From: Dryococelus australis
Taxonomy: Eukaryota; Arthropoda; Insecta; Phasmatodea; Phasmatidae
Assembly: GCA_029891345.1 (NCBI GenBank)
Contig: CM056995.1
Coordinates: forward strand, 79,485,895 to 79,549,894
Direction: 5' to 3'
Length of the DNA: 64,000 nucleotides
Made by a program: the position numbers and the translations under genes. A model generated the notes under the pieces. That model did not search any database and was not told where the DNA came from. It saw nothing but the letters and a program-made list of their open reading frames with translations. Positions within the stretch are counted from its first letter, which is position 1; every line of letters starts with the position of its first letter. Shown here in pieces: positions 11,571 through 26,194 of the stretch.

Positions 11571-12985
11571 TCCTCCCTCTCTGTCCCGCTCGGGGCAAGC
11601 CCGATGTTGCTCGCCACTGCACCAACTGCATTACATGCACCAGTGCGTTTGGATGTTGTGTGCCGTTCACACACGAATGAGTCAAGGGAACCATTCAGTA
11701 ATATAAAGACACGCAGCCCAAAAGTAAACAACGTGATATGTGTTTATTTATGTGATTGAGTGTGCCTTAAAAGCAGAGCCTAATGCATGCCCGAGGAAGT
11801 GTTATCTCCTCTTTGCGCCATTGGATTTTTGTGTAATCTTTTATTAAGTGTTCACCCACGTGATTCACGTATGATCACGTAGCAGAGAACTAAAGTGTTC
11901 ATAATTCTTTCTCGTATTTTTGCAATGTTGCATTATGTGTAATTTTGTTCTACAGACATAACTTATAATTTTCCTTTTTATTAAAATGAACAGTCCGAAA
12001 CACTTGCCGTTCCGGCAGCCATCTTGCCACTCTAACCACGTAAAATTTTAACAGTTCACCTATTAAATTTAAGTCATTTAATGTCACTGTTTTAAAAGGG
12101 TTTTTGTGCATGGTTTATATCTATAAAGCATTGTCATGTGTTCCGCATGCCTGTCCCGGCAGTCACATAATATTTCCATCTGCGAGAGACACTTAGCAAC
12201 AGTGCACTAAGACTTTCCATAAGAGTATTATTATCACAGACTGACGTAATTAATTATTCTGATTATTATTCTGTCTGGAATCACGTTAATATGTATTATG
12301 TTTCACATTTGTGTTTTGTGAACATTTCTCCGCCCCACCACCTTTAGTCTGCAACAGTGGGTAATCGAGGGTAGACGCATGCTGCATCACGCACCACGGA
12401 AGCTTCACCTTTTGTTACCAATCAAGTAGTGTTCAATAGTTTTAAATTTAATAATACCGGAATCGTTTCTTTTGCTCCTCCCGTGTGCCGACCCTCCTCT
12501 CCGCCGACTCGCAACCCTAGAGAATTTCACACAATGTAAGTATTTTCGTGTGTTATGCACTTTTTTTCCACATTGACGTCTGACACGCCTCGTGTACCAG
12601 GCCCCCTTCAGAAACGGGGACTTGTGAATATTATCAGTGTACCCGCTTTCTGATAATACAACTCGTTGCTTTGAACCTCACGTCTTATTTTCAGTTAATA
12701 TTTAAATTCCACCATGGGAACTGGCCCTCTCCAGCAAGTGTAACCACATGCTTAGGTCACCACGTGCAGGACAGAGTGAGATGTGTAACAGTGACTTTAT
12801 TGGTACGTGAGTAGACGTGTGCTGCAGGGGGATGCCGCCACAGGCTGAAAACCTGTAACGACCCTGAGAGGAGATCCTGGTGCTTTTCCGAGACGTAGAG
12901 AAGCTGGCGCCCTGGGAACTACATCAACTGTATCCGTATGCATCCACGTGCTATCAGGTCTTTATTTAAATCAGGCCCATCCCGC
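11571..12985 (+). repeat. Internal direct repeat, copy 1
   Basis: Matches 14888-15748 in the same orientation in several collinear blocks: a CTCTGTCCCGCTCGGGGCAA start, an ATATAAAGACACGCAGCCC block, a TATTTCCATCTGCGAGAGAC block and the end block with TATTTAAATCAGGC. Copy 1 carries extra sequence at about 11.83-12.07 and 12.25-12.63 kb compared with copy 2. No protein coding recognised. Confidence 0.75.
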
Positions 12986-13319
12986 CCCCTACAAGCAGCC
13001 AAGCATGTCATATGTCGCCCAACTCGTGTGGCGTAATGAACATATTACTACCATAATGTGTTGTATGTTAATTTCTGACAGAGAAGTGTAACACAATGGA
13101 CATATCAACTCGTTTACAGCACCGCAAAATGAGCAAGTGGTGGAAATCTCGTGTTCCGGAAGTCACCATTATGCTTGAAAACCACGTGGAACTGTGAATA
13201 TGGCCGCCATCTTGTGCACATACTGACATCTCATCGTTCGGAGAGCATGGAGGTACCCACGACGTCACCATGCTTTGTAGTATTCCCATGACGTCACCGC
13301 TCACCTGCTGCCTGCCGTG

Positions 13320-14650
13320 TGTGTGTGTGTGTGGTCCGAACTGGCCACACACTGACCACCGCACCACCTCCAGGCCAGGTGATAGCCCTTACATGCGCAT
13401 GGGCTCTGAACACCTGCAACCGCGAACAATGCTGCCAAGAGGTTTATACCTGCTTCACTGGATCTCGGCGCATCCTGCAACCTGCGCGCCTCCATCTGCC
13501 GCTGCTGCCTACAACGAGAGGGAATGTGCTTATCACCTATGCCTGTCCCCACCAAGGTATCATCTGTCCACGATGTTCATGCTACAACATTATTGTTTTG
13601 TACCACATCTCGTATGCTCTCAAATTGTGCACATTCACTCACCATTTCATTGGTTCCCACTGCTAGTGCCAACTGCGCATCAGTGTTGTGTTTGTATACA
13701 TTGCACTCCTGCCATGCCACTTTGCGAGTGCTATATGTCCAGCTTTCATCCATCAGGATACGAGAGATAATCAGTGGGCAGTAAACCCATCCCCCCCTCG
13801 CATCCAACTTGTATAAATACTTTCATATTGTTCACACATCCATACAGGATTGGGAACAGAGAGCTAATTGGTTGATTGGCAACCCCCTCTGCACCCGACA
13901 TCCTTATCATCGCCACATGCCTGGAGATAGGCGGGTTGACAGCTCCTCCCCTCTGCATGTGAAGTGGGTCGCAGAGAGTTAATTGGTGACCATAGCCAGC
14001 TCCCCTCTGCACCCAACATAGTTCTTCATTGGCACTACATAAGCCAAAATTTGCAAGTGTTGGACGGTTGAGATTTACACACCTCTTGTTAGCATGTTTC
14101 ATCATTCTAGCGGAGGTGCAGCATCATGTTTACATTCTCGCCACGCTGATCTGTGTTCTGGTCGCTTGCCAGTGTGTTTGTTTACGTTTTACCATCACCA
14201 GTGTTACCATGTCAGTGTTGCCACCCCTCATGTCTGCCTGTTGTCTATAGGGTCTGCTACCCTCACCAGGGTACGATGCAATGCTGTTTCACTACCTGAC
14301 AGATGCTGTGATGTTTGCTTATCATGTCTACCAGTTTGTATACATTTCGTTGCCAGGGTTTGTTTATCTCCCAGTGTGCAGTGCCCATCCCTGTTCCACT
14401 GTTGTTTACATTTACCTGGGCCCCGTTGTTGTTTACACATAACCTGCACTGTGTAAACTCACTGCCTACTTGTCCGAGGTTTGCTGTTTACTTGTTTACG
14501 TATCCGGGGTTTGCCGACTAGCCAGTCAGATCAGCTGTTGTTTACATTCGCATGTACCTCATCACTCACATGTATGCCCCATTGTTTACATAGCCCCTTT
14601 ACAGCATGTAAACTCTTGTGTGTGTTTACCTGTATCAAGTATCATTGATT
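13320..14650. other. Non-coding core of the 6.8-kb element
   Basis: Between the direct repeats. Open frames occur on both strands, but none resembles a known transposon protein and their codon usage looks compositional. It includes a short TG run near 13.32 kb, two ACGTCACC sites at 13.25-13.31 kb and a cluster of nine TGTTTAC motifs between 14127 and about 14630. Confidence 0.5.
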
Positions 14651-14887
14651 TTTGCATTGCTCCATACTATGTCCATGGGGAAAATATTTTTTTTTGCTGT
14701 TGCTCACGCAATTTTTTAATGCTTGTGTCTGCTTGTCATCGTGCCCTAGCAACAACTCTGCAACATCACCACCATGTGGGGGAGGTGTTACCTCTCAAAA
14801 CAAAGCAACAGCTTCAAGCGGCGCCCCTTGCGCTGCCCCGTCAACTGCTGCACTTCAGTGTAATGCTGCCAAGTCACAGTTTCCCCC

Positions 14888-15748
14888 ACCGTCCTCTCTC
14901 TCTGTCCCGTTCGGGGCAACCCCAATGTTGCTTGCCGCTACACCAACTGCATTACTTGCACCAGTGTGTTTGGATGTAGTGTGCCGTTCACGCACAAACG
15001 GGTCAGGGGAACCGTTCAGTGATATAAAGACATGCAGCCCAAGAGTAAACAACGTGAAATGCGTTTATTTCTGTGATTGAGTGTGATCCCCTAAAAGCAC
15101 AGCCTAATGCATGTCCAAGGCAGTGTTATCTCCTCTTTGCACCCTTGCATTTATGTGTAATCAATTTGAGCCAATTTAATATCACTGTTTTAAAAGGGTT
15201 TTTATGTATGGTTTATGTCTATAATTTATTTTAAAGTGTGTTCATGTGTTCCACATGCGTGTCCCAGCATTCACGTAATATTTCCATCTGCGAGAGACAC
15301 TTAACAACAGTACACTAAGACTTTCCATAAGATTATCATCATCACAGACTTGCGTAAATAACATAAATATTATCAGTGTACCCGCTTTCTGATAATTCAA
15401 CTCGTTGCTTTGAACCTCGTGTCTTATTTTCAGTTAATATTTAAATTCCACCATGGGAACTGGCCCTCTCCATCCAGTGTAACCACATGATTAGGTCACC
15501 ATGTGCAGGACAGAGTGAAATATGTAACAGTGACTTTATTGGTATGTAAGTAGACGTGTGCTGCGGGATGGATGCCGCCACAGGCTGACGACCTGTAATG
15601 ACTCTGAGAGGAGATCCTCATACTTTTCCGAGACATAGAGAAGCTGATGCCCTGGGAACAACAACATCAACTGTATCCGCATGCATCAGCGTACTAAGAG
15701 GTCTGTATTTAAATCAGGCACATCCCGCCCCCACAAGCAGCCGAGCCC
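14888..15748 (+). repeat. Internal direct repeat, copy 2
   Basis: Second, shorter copy of the 11571-12985 segment, abutting the inner edge of the right terminal inverted repeat. Similarity is strong in blocks; the differences are mainly missing internal segments relative to copy 1. Confidence 0.75.
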
Positions 15749-15751
15749 ATC

Positions 15752-16538
15752 AATACTTGTTATTGCATTATTATGTAATCTAATATCACACATCTTATGC
15801 ATTTCCCCCTCTACACCCCATCAGTTGACCAGCATCCGACGGAATAACGTGTGCATCAGTTGCAGTCGAGCAGCAGATGAGTCAACATCTCTCTCCTACC
15901 CTATGCAATTGTATTACCCATTTTTCCCCTTTCACAATCACCAGCTACACATGTCAGTCTTTCTCCAAACACAGATGAGACAACTTCTCATTGCATAAAT
16001 AAATGTATTTCCCTATGCAACTGCATTTCCCCCTCCACACCTCCTCAGTTGTGATTGAGCTGCCAAAAGACAAACACCTTAGTCTCTATCTGACAACCGA
16101 TGAGATAACATGTGTGATTGCGCAATAACAAAAAAAAATTAAGTGCCCTGTCCAGAAATCAAACCCGGCAACATGGAAAAATAAAAATACAAATTGCTCT
16201 GTCCAGGAATTGAACCCAGTACCAAACCAAAAAAATAAAATGCCCCATCCGGGAATTGAACACAGTATTCCAAAAATTAAAAAATTAAAAAGTTCCATGT
16301 CTGAGGACTGGACTCAGGACCATATATGCCCCAACCGGAAATAGAACTCAGGAAAGGGAAATGTGTTGCTTCAGAAGTCCATGTGTAAAAAGTGCATTTG
16401 GAAGTGCAACCAGAAGTGCATGTGCAAAAAACTGCACTTTTCCAGGTCACACGTGTGCAAAAATGCACTTGCACCAGAATAGCATGTACATTGGGGTCAA
16501 AGGTCAAAGTGATCCAGTACCAGCTCACTCATTCTATT
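15752..16538 (-). repeat. Right terminal inverted repeat of the 6.8-kb element
   Basis: Reverse complement of 9724-10600. It retains about four B-box-like units (16140-16320) rather than seven, so the array has changed copy number since insertion. The outer flank repeats GAAGTT. Confidence 0.75.
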
Positions 16539-17062
16539 GAAGTTATTAAACATTTTTGACAGTAGAAAATCTATATTTTATGAGCTGTTAAATATTTTTA
16601 TACAAAAGTTTTACTACAAGTTATTTGGTAGTCGTATAAAGGTAGGACATTATAAATACTTTAAAGTTTACATTATGCTATTTCTAACAAAATTTTACAC
16701 TGACATTTTTAATTTCAAGTCTGTACTGCAGAGTATGGAAAATAGCTATAGTTCTATAGTGGCATTTTTTTTAAATTTTACTTCGTAGAAAATAAATCAG
16801 CAGGAAATTAAAGAATTTGATATGGTGGATGACGAACTTTCAGCTCTACACTTACAATATGTAAGCTATATTTTGTACAGTGACAAAGTTTAATACAGGA
16901 ACTACAATGTGTTGTATACGAAATTAAAATGTACCTCCTCATTCCCCTTTGTCATACACAATCACACTAAACAAATTTAATTAATAGCACCAGGATAACT
17001 ATGCAGTGAACCACCTCTACATATTAGAGAAGCCAGGAAAGATATGAGAGAAACAATCTTAC

Positions 17063-17185
17063 CACTGTAGAGACTAAGAGGTAACATGGATATGCGGCTA
17101 TTGGGAAGGATACTCTTCATAAGTCGTGCCTCTGCTGGGTGATTGAACCGCAGGTAGTTGGAGCGCCCAATGCATATCATGGAGC
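17063..17185 (-). CDS. PHLDB/LL5-like protein, end of FHA domain
   Basis: Third visible coding exon, 123 bp, phase 1 at both ends. Acceptor CTGACAG at the right edge, donor AGTG|GTAAGA at the left. It encodes a Gly shared with the previous exon and then SMICIGRSNYLRFNHPAEAR, followed by LMKSILP. Vertebrate PHLDB1 has LRFNHPAEAKWMKSMIP at the same place, just after an equivalent QGCMLCLGQS segment, so the assignment is strong. This is the last strand and C-terminal edge of the FHA domain, a fold that in other proteins binds phosphothreonine. It is followed by a phase-1 junction into the Ser/Pro-rich exon. Confidence 0.92.
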
Positions 17186-17505
17186 CTGTCAGATCAAAAT
17201 ATACTAATTATATTTACCATACTGCTCAAATATGTCAGACAAAATAAACTAAGAAACTGTGCAATTTGCATCATATAAATCTGGACAAAATTCATTAAAA
17301 AATTTACTAACAATTCACTTGAAGTAACAATTTTTTTAAATGAATGAAAAAACACTATTAATGTAATATAAGTTCTCGTTTAACTAATGAGGTTCTCTAA
17401 GTTAAAACAGGTTGGGGAGTCCTATGAGACGACACTTCACAAGTCGAGTGCAAACTTGTTTATTCATATCACCTAGCCCATTATCCAGGACAATACCAAA
17501 CAAAC

Positions 17506-17730
17506 TATAGGCTATTCACAATAAAGTGAGCACTTTCGAAAGCCATCTCATTTGGAAAAATAGTCAATAAATACATATATTATTTTAGTGTTAGATATTA
17601 ACTTTTGAGTGCTGTGTTTATTACTTCCATGGCAATATTTATTTAAAAAAGGTAGTTAAAGGACTGAAATGACTGAAAGGAAAAAGTAACTAGGGCCTCA
17701 AATGTGCTCACTTTACCATGAACAGCATAC
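17506..17730 (+). mobile_element. MITE family A, copy 1
   Basis: Terminal inverted repeats resembling TAGGCTGTTCACGGTAAAGT at each end, here slightly diverged, around an AT-rich core with the family hallmark TTTATTACTTACGTGGCAAT. About 225 bp. It lies in the 17186-19663 PHLDB intron or just left of it, between exons and not in one. No coding capacity. A TA-ending tip suggests a TA target, as in Tc1/mariner-type MITEs. Confidence 0.8.
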
Positions 17731-19663
17731 ACCTAAAATAGCAAGTGTAGAAGACTCTCAGACTCGGTAATAGAGACGACCACTCCCGAAGCTTACACCA
17801 CAGTTTCTGTCTTTTGTCAGGTCACTGGTTGGCCAGTTCCTTATTTTTCCTCCAAGCAAATTCCTGGTTTGAAGAAAAACCTGCATCCCAAATTAGCCTG
17901 AGCACAATTCACTATTCACTGGCACAGGCTTATGCACTACACTGGCCGAGACAACATACACTCATGACCGCTGACTTTTAAACTCTACTAAAACAATTTT
18001 TAAAATTTAAAGATATAAATATCTTCCAGTTAAAATAAAAAAAAAGAGAGAAATGTGATGCAGTAGGAAGTCAACAAAATACCAAGGTATATATAATCAC
18101 TTGATATTAACAAGAAGCCGGGGAGTATAAAATTATACAACTGTTTTCTTTAAAATTGTCTTGTCTAAATGGATTTTTATGCAAATACTTTTTAATGGAT
18201 TAATTTACCTTGTATATAATCAAACTATGCCAATAATGATCTGAGCAGTAGTGACTAAATTATTATATTTTTAGGAATATCATATACTGTCACATAAAAT
18301 GCTCCAGAACCCATTGTCAAATTTTATCTTCCAAACAAAATTTTCAGCAACAAATTCATATTTTATGCAGGCAAAAGCTCTTGTAATGGCCCAGACAGTA
18401 GTAAATTATATTAAGGGACCACTGTTTTTGTTGTATCTTTCCATGAAGGAATATAATTCTTTTTCAGTACTTTAGATGGTTTGATAGTGGTAATTTTATC
18501 TATATTTACCATGTTTTACCTTTTCAGATGTCATAGTTTGTGTTCAGTCAGACAACAATTATAAAAGCTGTTAGATGATCTATGGTGATTTTATTCTTTT
18601 TCAATACATTCTGGAAACGTAGTTTTCCAGTGTAGTTTGGTTAGCGTAAGAACGTAGATGTGACAAAGTTTGAACCATCGTCTGTAAATTTTCAGATGCA
18701 ATAGCATAGTTTATTTTTATTGGCGCTAGCTGCACCTCACAATGCCCATGTTAAGAAATTTTTGTGGTGTGATGCAGCATGTGGCAGTCAATGGAAATGT
18801 GGAGTGGGGTGGCTAGCAGTGACAATGTTAACTGAGGGAACCCGCTTGTGAATTTGCCATCATAAAGGATGGATGCAGGACTGCGATGGGGGTGTTAATT
18901 AATTACTAATTAAAGGACAATGCGATTCTGTCCTCAAAGTATTCTTAGCCCTTGTAACTGTATCGTGTCTCCACTATTTAATGTGTGTGAAATTGCATAA
19001 CCGGCAATAAATCTCAATTGAAAGTTTTCAAATTGTTTTATTATTTGTTTTTTTGTAATGGTGCCTTCATTCAAGAACTTATTCTCTTACTCCCGTACTG
19101 AATGTGTAGAGCTGATGCTTTCTTCATCATTTAGGCTGACAGTGACTGCAACATCACACTCAATTTAATTTCAATCTGCTATACACACAAATTCTAAACA
19201 TTTAAAGCCACAGTAAATATCTGTTTATTTTTTATTTGCAAAACATAAAACTTTAAACTGCAGGTGAGGTAAGTTAAGAGAACAGATACTAAATCATAAA
19301 AACACAAAAACACTGTTAGTTTAATGAGCAGTGCTACAATAGGCAGTGCCTAACCTACCAATTCTAATAATACCTAGGTGCAAGAAGATTATACAGGTGT
19401 TTCATCACTGAGAGTTTGGTCGATGTTGTGTACAATAGTAGGTACTCAAATATTCAGCAAGACAGACAGTATTGTTCAGTAGAGTATAAACTTATTTTAT
19501 AAAAAAATTAAATATTAATAACTTATGTATTGTATTGTACACATTTATTCAGATAAACCACACTGCTGGATTAATAAAAGCTGGATAACCGAGCTTCTAC
19601 TATAAATAAAATCGCTGAAAAGATAAAGATGAAGTTTTAAAAATACTCCAACAAGCTGCTTAC
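17731..19663 (-). other. PHLDB intron, nothing further recognised
   Basis: AT-rich sequence between the MITE and the donor of the middle FHA exon. I see no exon, RNA gene or named repeat in it. Confidence 0.5.
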
Positions 19664-19837
19664 CTTGCATGAGCCTGGTTGGAGTGGTGACCTTCAAACC
19701 ATCAATTGTGGTCATTTCCGCAAGAGGGTAGAGTGTCACCACACCATTATTGTTTTCTATGTGGCAATGTGATGGCTGCACCCCTGTTCCCATCACCATG
19801 ATGTCACAAGCTGGACTTGAGCCCAGGGTAATCCGCC
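19664..19837 (-). CDS. PHLDB/LL5-like protein, core of FHA domain
   Basis: Second visible coding exon, 174 bp, phase 1 at both ends. Acceptor TTGTGTTGTAG, donor CAAG|GTAAGC. It encodes RITLGSSPACDIMVMGTG, then VQPSHCHIENNNGVVTLYPL and TTIDGLKVTTPTRLMQ. This is the heart of an FHA domain: the GR-x-x-x-GS loop, the SHC motif (SxxH position) and the TxxDGLxV turn. Human PHLDB1 reads closely here (GRTVIGS, EHCYIENLRGTLTLYP, TIDGLPVRQPTRLTQG). The Arg and Ser of the ligand loop are retained, so phosphopeptide binding is not excluded by sequence. Confidence 0.92.
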
Positions 19838-20039
19838 CTACAACACAAAAATTATTTCAGCTAACATGACAGTATATGATATGGTATCAATGAGTAGAGC
19901 AAAACCAATACATAGCAGGAAGTCACAAAAATTGGTCATGGGAAGTTTAAAGTAAAGAAGTCACAAGTCAGTCCATTTGTCTTATAAGATAAATATTTTG
20001 AACATACATGAAATAAAAATGGGGGGAAAAAATCAAAAG

Positions 20040-20165
20040 AATGTGTAAGAATAAATGAACGAGTACGAGTAAGAATGAGTTATGAATGAGTAGAATGAAT
20101 GTGTGTAAGAATGAATAGAATGAATGGATGTATAAATGACCAGAATGAAAGTATGTAGAATGAAT
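20040..20165 (+). repeat. Degenerate GAATGA/GAATGAGT microsatellite
   Basis: Irregular tandem GAATGAGTA, GAATGAATG and TGTGTAAGAATGA units in the intron between the first two visible exons. Confidence 0.7.
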
Positions 20166-20655
20166 TAATAAAGTGTGTGGAAATTTTTTTAAGTATTGTG
20201 TTGTGCTATGTTCTTTATTTACACACCATTATTACAAGCCTCTTCCACATCATACATCTGCACCATCACTCACACACACTCGTCCCAACAACCACCCTTT
20301 TTTTTTTAAGTCCACATTTACCTACTTACTATATATATACATTTTCTAACACTACATCTACCTTCCTTCCTCTGCTTTCTCAGCTTCCGCACCTTAAAAG
20401 TCCAATCTTCATTATGACCTTATTCTAAGCACCCTTCTAATCCTGCTGTGTTCTTCGTCTCAACTGTACATTAGGAACCCTCAAAAGGGTAACCCCTCCA
20501 GTCAGTATTCGACCAGTGTGTCCTGGTCAAATGTTTGCGCCATCGTACCTCTGGCTTCCCTTGGTCAAGGTAAAGCTAGCGTATTGCCCTCAGTGGTTTA
20601 ACTTGTTGGTCGTGCTGGGAAGTCCTCCTTTTCTAGCACCTTCACTATACTGTCC

Positions 20656-20870
20656 CTAGTAACTAAACTTGCTGGTCCTGCTGCCCTCCTTTCCTGGTAC
20701 CTTCACTATCAGTTTCCAATTCTGCCATAATGTAGCAGAATTTGATACTAGGTAATACGACTTGGGATATTCGGCTGGCCTCTGAACAGTATCATATCTT
20801 GTAAGGTCTGGTATCCATACTTTCGCACCCGGTGCCAATGCTTCCAAGTCTTCATTCTATGCTTTTCGTC
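20656..20870 (-). pseudogene. Fragment of a gypsy-type LTR element pol 3' end
   Basis: A minus-strand open frame includes GAKVWIPDLTRYDTVQRPAE and then SYYLVSN. This recalls the conserved integrase C-terminal region of gypsy-type elements (GDKVWIPDxxxxGTV...PRSYLV). I see no reverse transcriptase, RNase H or integrase core next to it and no paired LTRs, so it is an isolated old fragment in the 19838-25947 intron. Confidence 0.5.
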
Positions 20871-20879
20871 ATACACCCA

Positions 20880-23500
<2,621 letters not shown>

Positions 23501-23519
23501 ATTTATTTATTTTTTTTTT

Positions 23520-25440
23520 TTTATAAAGTTTGGTGTATCTTGTTTTGGAGTTTAGAATGTTTCTGTAATTGAAGTGATGTGTTTAATCGCTAGAGGCGTG
23601 ACCTAAGTCAAGTCATAATAAGCCAAGCACGTGGCAATTTAAAGCCACCAAAAATTAATTGCTGAATATTTCAGACTCTTGGCAGATGCCATATAAATAT
23701 TTGTCAATATTTATACATAAATAAACAGTAGTCACAATATTGAATACTAGTATGGTGATTTGTTCACCAGCGACCAGCCACTGCACCCGGCAACGTGGCC
23801 AGATAACCTACAAAAGCTCGCAATAATTGTTAAGAGTGTCTTAATGTGTTGTAGTGTTTTCAGTATGTTTTGTCAGAGTTTTTAAGGGTATGTGAATATT
23901 GAGTTTGATATGGGAAGACTCCCGTGGAGCTCCAACTCCAAATACAATCATGGTAAAAGTGGGGTTAAGGAGATTGTGGCAACATTGCCATGATGAATAT
24001 TTTATTTTATATATTTTATGTTTAAATATTCTACAGGGAAATTAATTCAAGTGTTTTTAATAATCGCCTCTCCACCTGTTTCATTTTCGCTCATCCCATT
24101 TGTGTAGTTAAGAATTTAGTGTGTCTGCAACAAGTCACGTGACATGCGGCAGCAGACCCAGCCAACCAGCGGGCTCCGCATCAAGGTATGGAGAGTAGCA
24201 TCGTAATGGTCTGGCGGAGTGGTCGCGTGTGTGACGTCCTCCCTGGACTTTACAACTTTTGTTCGAATTATTTAGATTTCAATAGTATTTTCAATGTAAT
24301 TAATCGGAACCTTTTTTCTTTTGCTGTACGGCAAGTGAGCCACTCTGTACCCAGCCATTTTGTGCATGACCAGGACTTAACACACTATAACTTCATGTAG
24401 ACTTCGCGCCATTTTAGCAGTGTAAGTGTTCACCTAATTCAATGGTTAAACCTAAATATACATGCGTGTTTAAGGGAATATGTAAATAAATTGAATTGCA
24501 AGTATTTCGCTCTTTTATTTACTCGGCTACTTCACTGCCACATAACCAATGCGAATGATGACGTAACCATTAAGGCATAAGGCGGCCTATAACAGCCCAC
24601 GGGAGTGAGTACGAGTGTATGGGGGTAGCTCAGATAACCCTCACTAGCTCAGGTGTACTTGAATTTCTGCAACTTCTACAATTTAAGACGTAGGATATCG
24701 AGGAGACCACTTAAGGTCGTCGGCCACACAACCTCAACTCTACTTGTGCTCTCCACTGAGAGTGCTGGCATCCACCCGGAAGACGACGGTAATATTTTCT
24801 ATGCAATCCACATAACCTAATCTCCTCGATGGTCCAGCCTAAGTGCGATTCACATCAAATGGCCATGCCCAACTAGGGGCTTGGTCACGTCAAGCCACCT
24901 TCCTTACGTCAGTTATGAAAAGAACTGCTAATGATGATGAGAAAGCCATGAACATACACACATCCAAAAGTAGGATACTGAATCTGTGCTAACTCCATAC
25001 CAGGAGTTGGACAAAAACCATTACCAGATTAGCTTCCTAGCCATATAAGCATAATGCTTTAATGCATATTGAGGTTAAGCACTGTACATGTGTTTATTGC
25101 TTAACACACACACATGCATACGTACATACACAACATAAAAAATTGGTAGATTGTAACACAGGGGTTTCATAGAGAAGTGAAAAATGAGATATACGGATAT
25201 AATATACAGGTCACTTTTTATTGAGTATAGTCGTGTGGGGTATCACACCAACTGCACAGTATTGCTGTGATGAAGAGAGCTAAATCATATAATACATTGT
25301 AAATTTCCACATGTGATATGTCATGTATTGACAGTACACAAATACACACCACTCTACAGTACACCTTAATGTATGGTGAAACTGTCACATACACAATACC
25401 ATGAAAAAACACTGATTCATATTTCTTTAAAAATATCTAA
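23520..25440. other. PHLDB intron, probable old repeat, unclassified
   Basis: A GC-richer stretch at about 24.5-24.9 kb interrupts AT-rich intron and has the look of a transposon 3' end (ending near GATGATGAGAAAGCCATGAA), but I could not assign a family. Nothing coding is supported. Confidence 0.35.
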
Positions 25441-25464
25441 TTATGAAAATACTGTCAACTAAAG

Positions 25465-25858
25465 GCGGTTGGTTCACTGTACATAAATTGAGCACTTTTC
25501 AAAGCCCCTACTTATATGTATGTACATTGTTTATTCCTCCACCACATGTAAAATTAGCATTTCCATGGGCATAACTCCTTTATTTATGCATCAGTAAAGT
25601 GAAACTGGGAAATTATTAGAAAAGTAAATATTTTAAATATTGCTTATGGTTACACAAAAGCATGTAAAAAAATCAGAATGCAAAATAAATAACTTTGGTA
25701 TTCACAAATGTTTACATAGCACTTTTAATTCAATGTTAATTCATGGAACTGCTTTCCCTTCACATGCTGATCACTGGGCCCATTAAATTATATGCAGGTA
25801 AGGGAAGTGACATCTTTCAAAGATTAATTTCAGAAGTCTCAATCAACCACGAAAAGTC
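25465..25858 (+). mobile_element. MITE family B, copy 1 (diverged)
   Basis: About 390 bp. Shares its inner sequence (CATGTAAAATTAGCATTTCC, CATGGGCAT, TTTATTTATGC) with the copy at 53437-53866 in the same orientation. Its tips are more worn than those of other copies. It sits about 90 bp from the first visible PHLDB coding exon. Confidence 0.7.
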
Positions 25859-25947
25859 TGTAGAAAGGTTTTAGTCACAGAGAGAGCTTCTGTGGCTCAG
25901 TACGGTCTAAAAGAAGCATGGCGCATGCAGTTGGTCAGAGAAGTCAC

Positions 25948-26092
25948 CTTGAGGTAGAGGGTGCAAGGTAACAGCAGTACTCAGTCGGCCGCCCCCCATG
26001 CTGACGAGATGAGGTGCATCTGCTTGCACCTTGAGCGATCTGCCCGCTTCCATAACTTCCACCCCATCCTTCTGCAGTGTTGCCATCACCAT
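25948..26092 (-). CDS. PHLDB/LL5-like protein, first visible coding exon
   Basis: 145 bp, acceptor TTTCAG|ATGGTG, donor CTCAAG|GTGACT, leaving in phase 1. It encodes MVMATLQKDGVEVMEAGRSL, then KVQADAPHLVSMGGGRLSTA and VTLHPLPQG. Human PHLDB1 has MVQKGPLDLIETGKGLKVQTDKPHLVSLGSGRLSTAI in the same order, so this is the N-terminal edge of the protein and the first strand of its FHA domain. The first codon after the splice site is ATG, so translation may begin here. An upstream exon may instead add a few residues, because the exon is entered in phase 0 (see the candidate at 54003). The gene continues leftward through 19837-19664. Confidence 0.9.
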
Positions 26093-26194
26093 CTGAAACA
26101 ACATGACTCCACATCACATTCCACTCAACAACGCAACAAAAAGTTCATAAAATTAAGCATTTTCTGATGATTAATTAATACTGATAAGTCTCCA

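Larger units (their letters stand above)
9724..16538. mobile_element. 6.8-kb long-TIR element, non-autonomous, Polinton-like?
   Basis: The left end (9724-10600) and right end (15752-16538) are long inverted repeats of each other, sharing the outermost AGAATAAGC/GAATGAG blocks, a TGCAC-rich segment, a B-box-like array and an inner segment ending near AACAAGTAT. The element is flanked by the 6-bp direct repeat GAAGTT (9718-9723 and 16539-16544). A 6-bp target duplication and a left end beginning with AG match Polintons; Dada and IS3EU elements also make target duplications of about this size. I see no polymerase, integrase or capsid coding, so it looks like a non-autonomous derivative. Ends differ at roughly one position in six or more, so it is old. 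Confidence 0.7.
7189..17062 (-). other. PHLDB intron (9.9 kb) filled with two large elements
   Basis: Intron between the FHA-end exon (donor AGTG|GTAAGA) and the Ser/Pro exon. Two insertions account for most of it: the Penelope-like element at 7.8-9.33 kb and the 6.8-kb inverted-repeat element at 9.72-16.54 kb. The remaining AT-rich sequence (about 7.2-7.8, 9.35-9.72 and 16.55-17.06 kb) shows nothing recognisable. Confidence 0.8.

Noticed and set aside
13270-14980. Several frames of 100-170 codons on both strands
   Set aside because: Low-complexity His/Cys/Leu-rich translations in many overlapping frames inside the repeat element, without any family motif.
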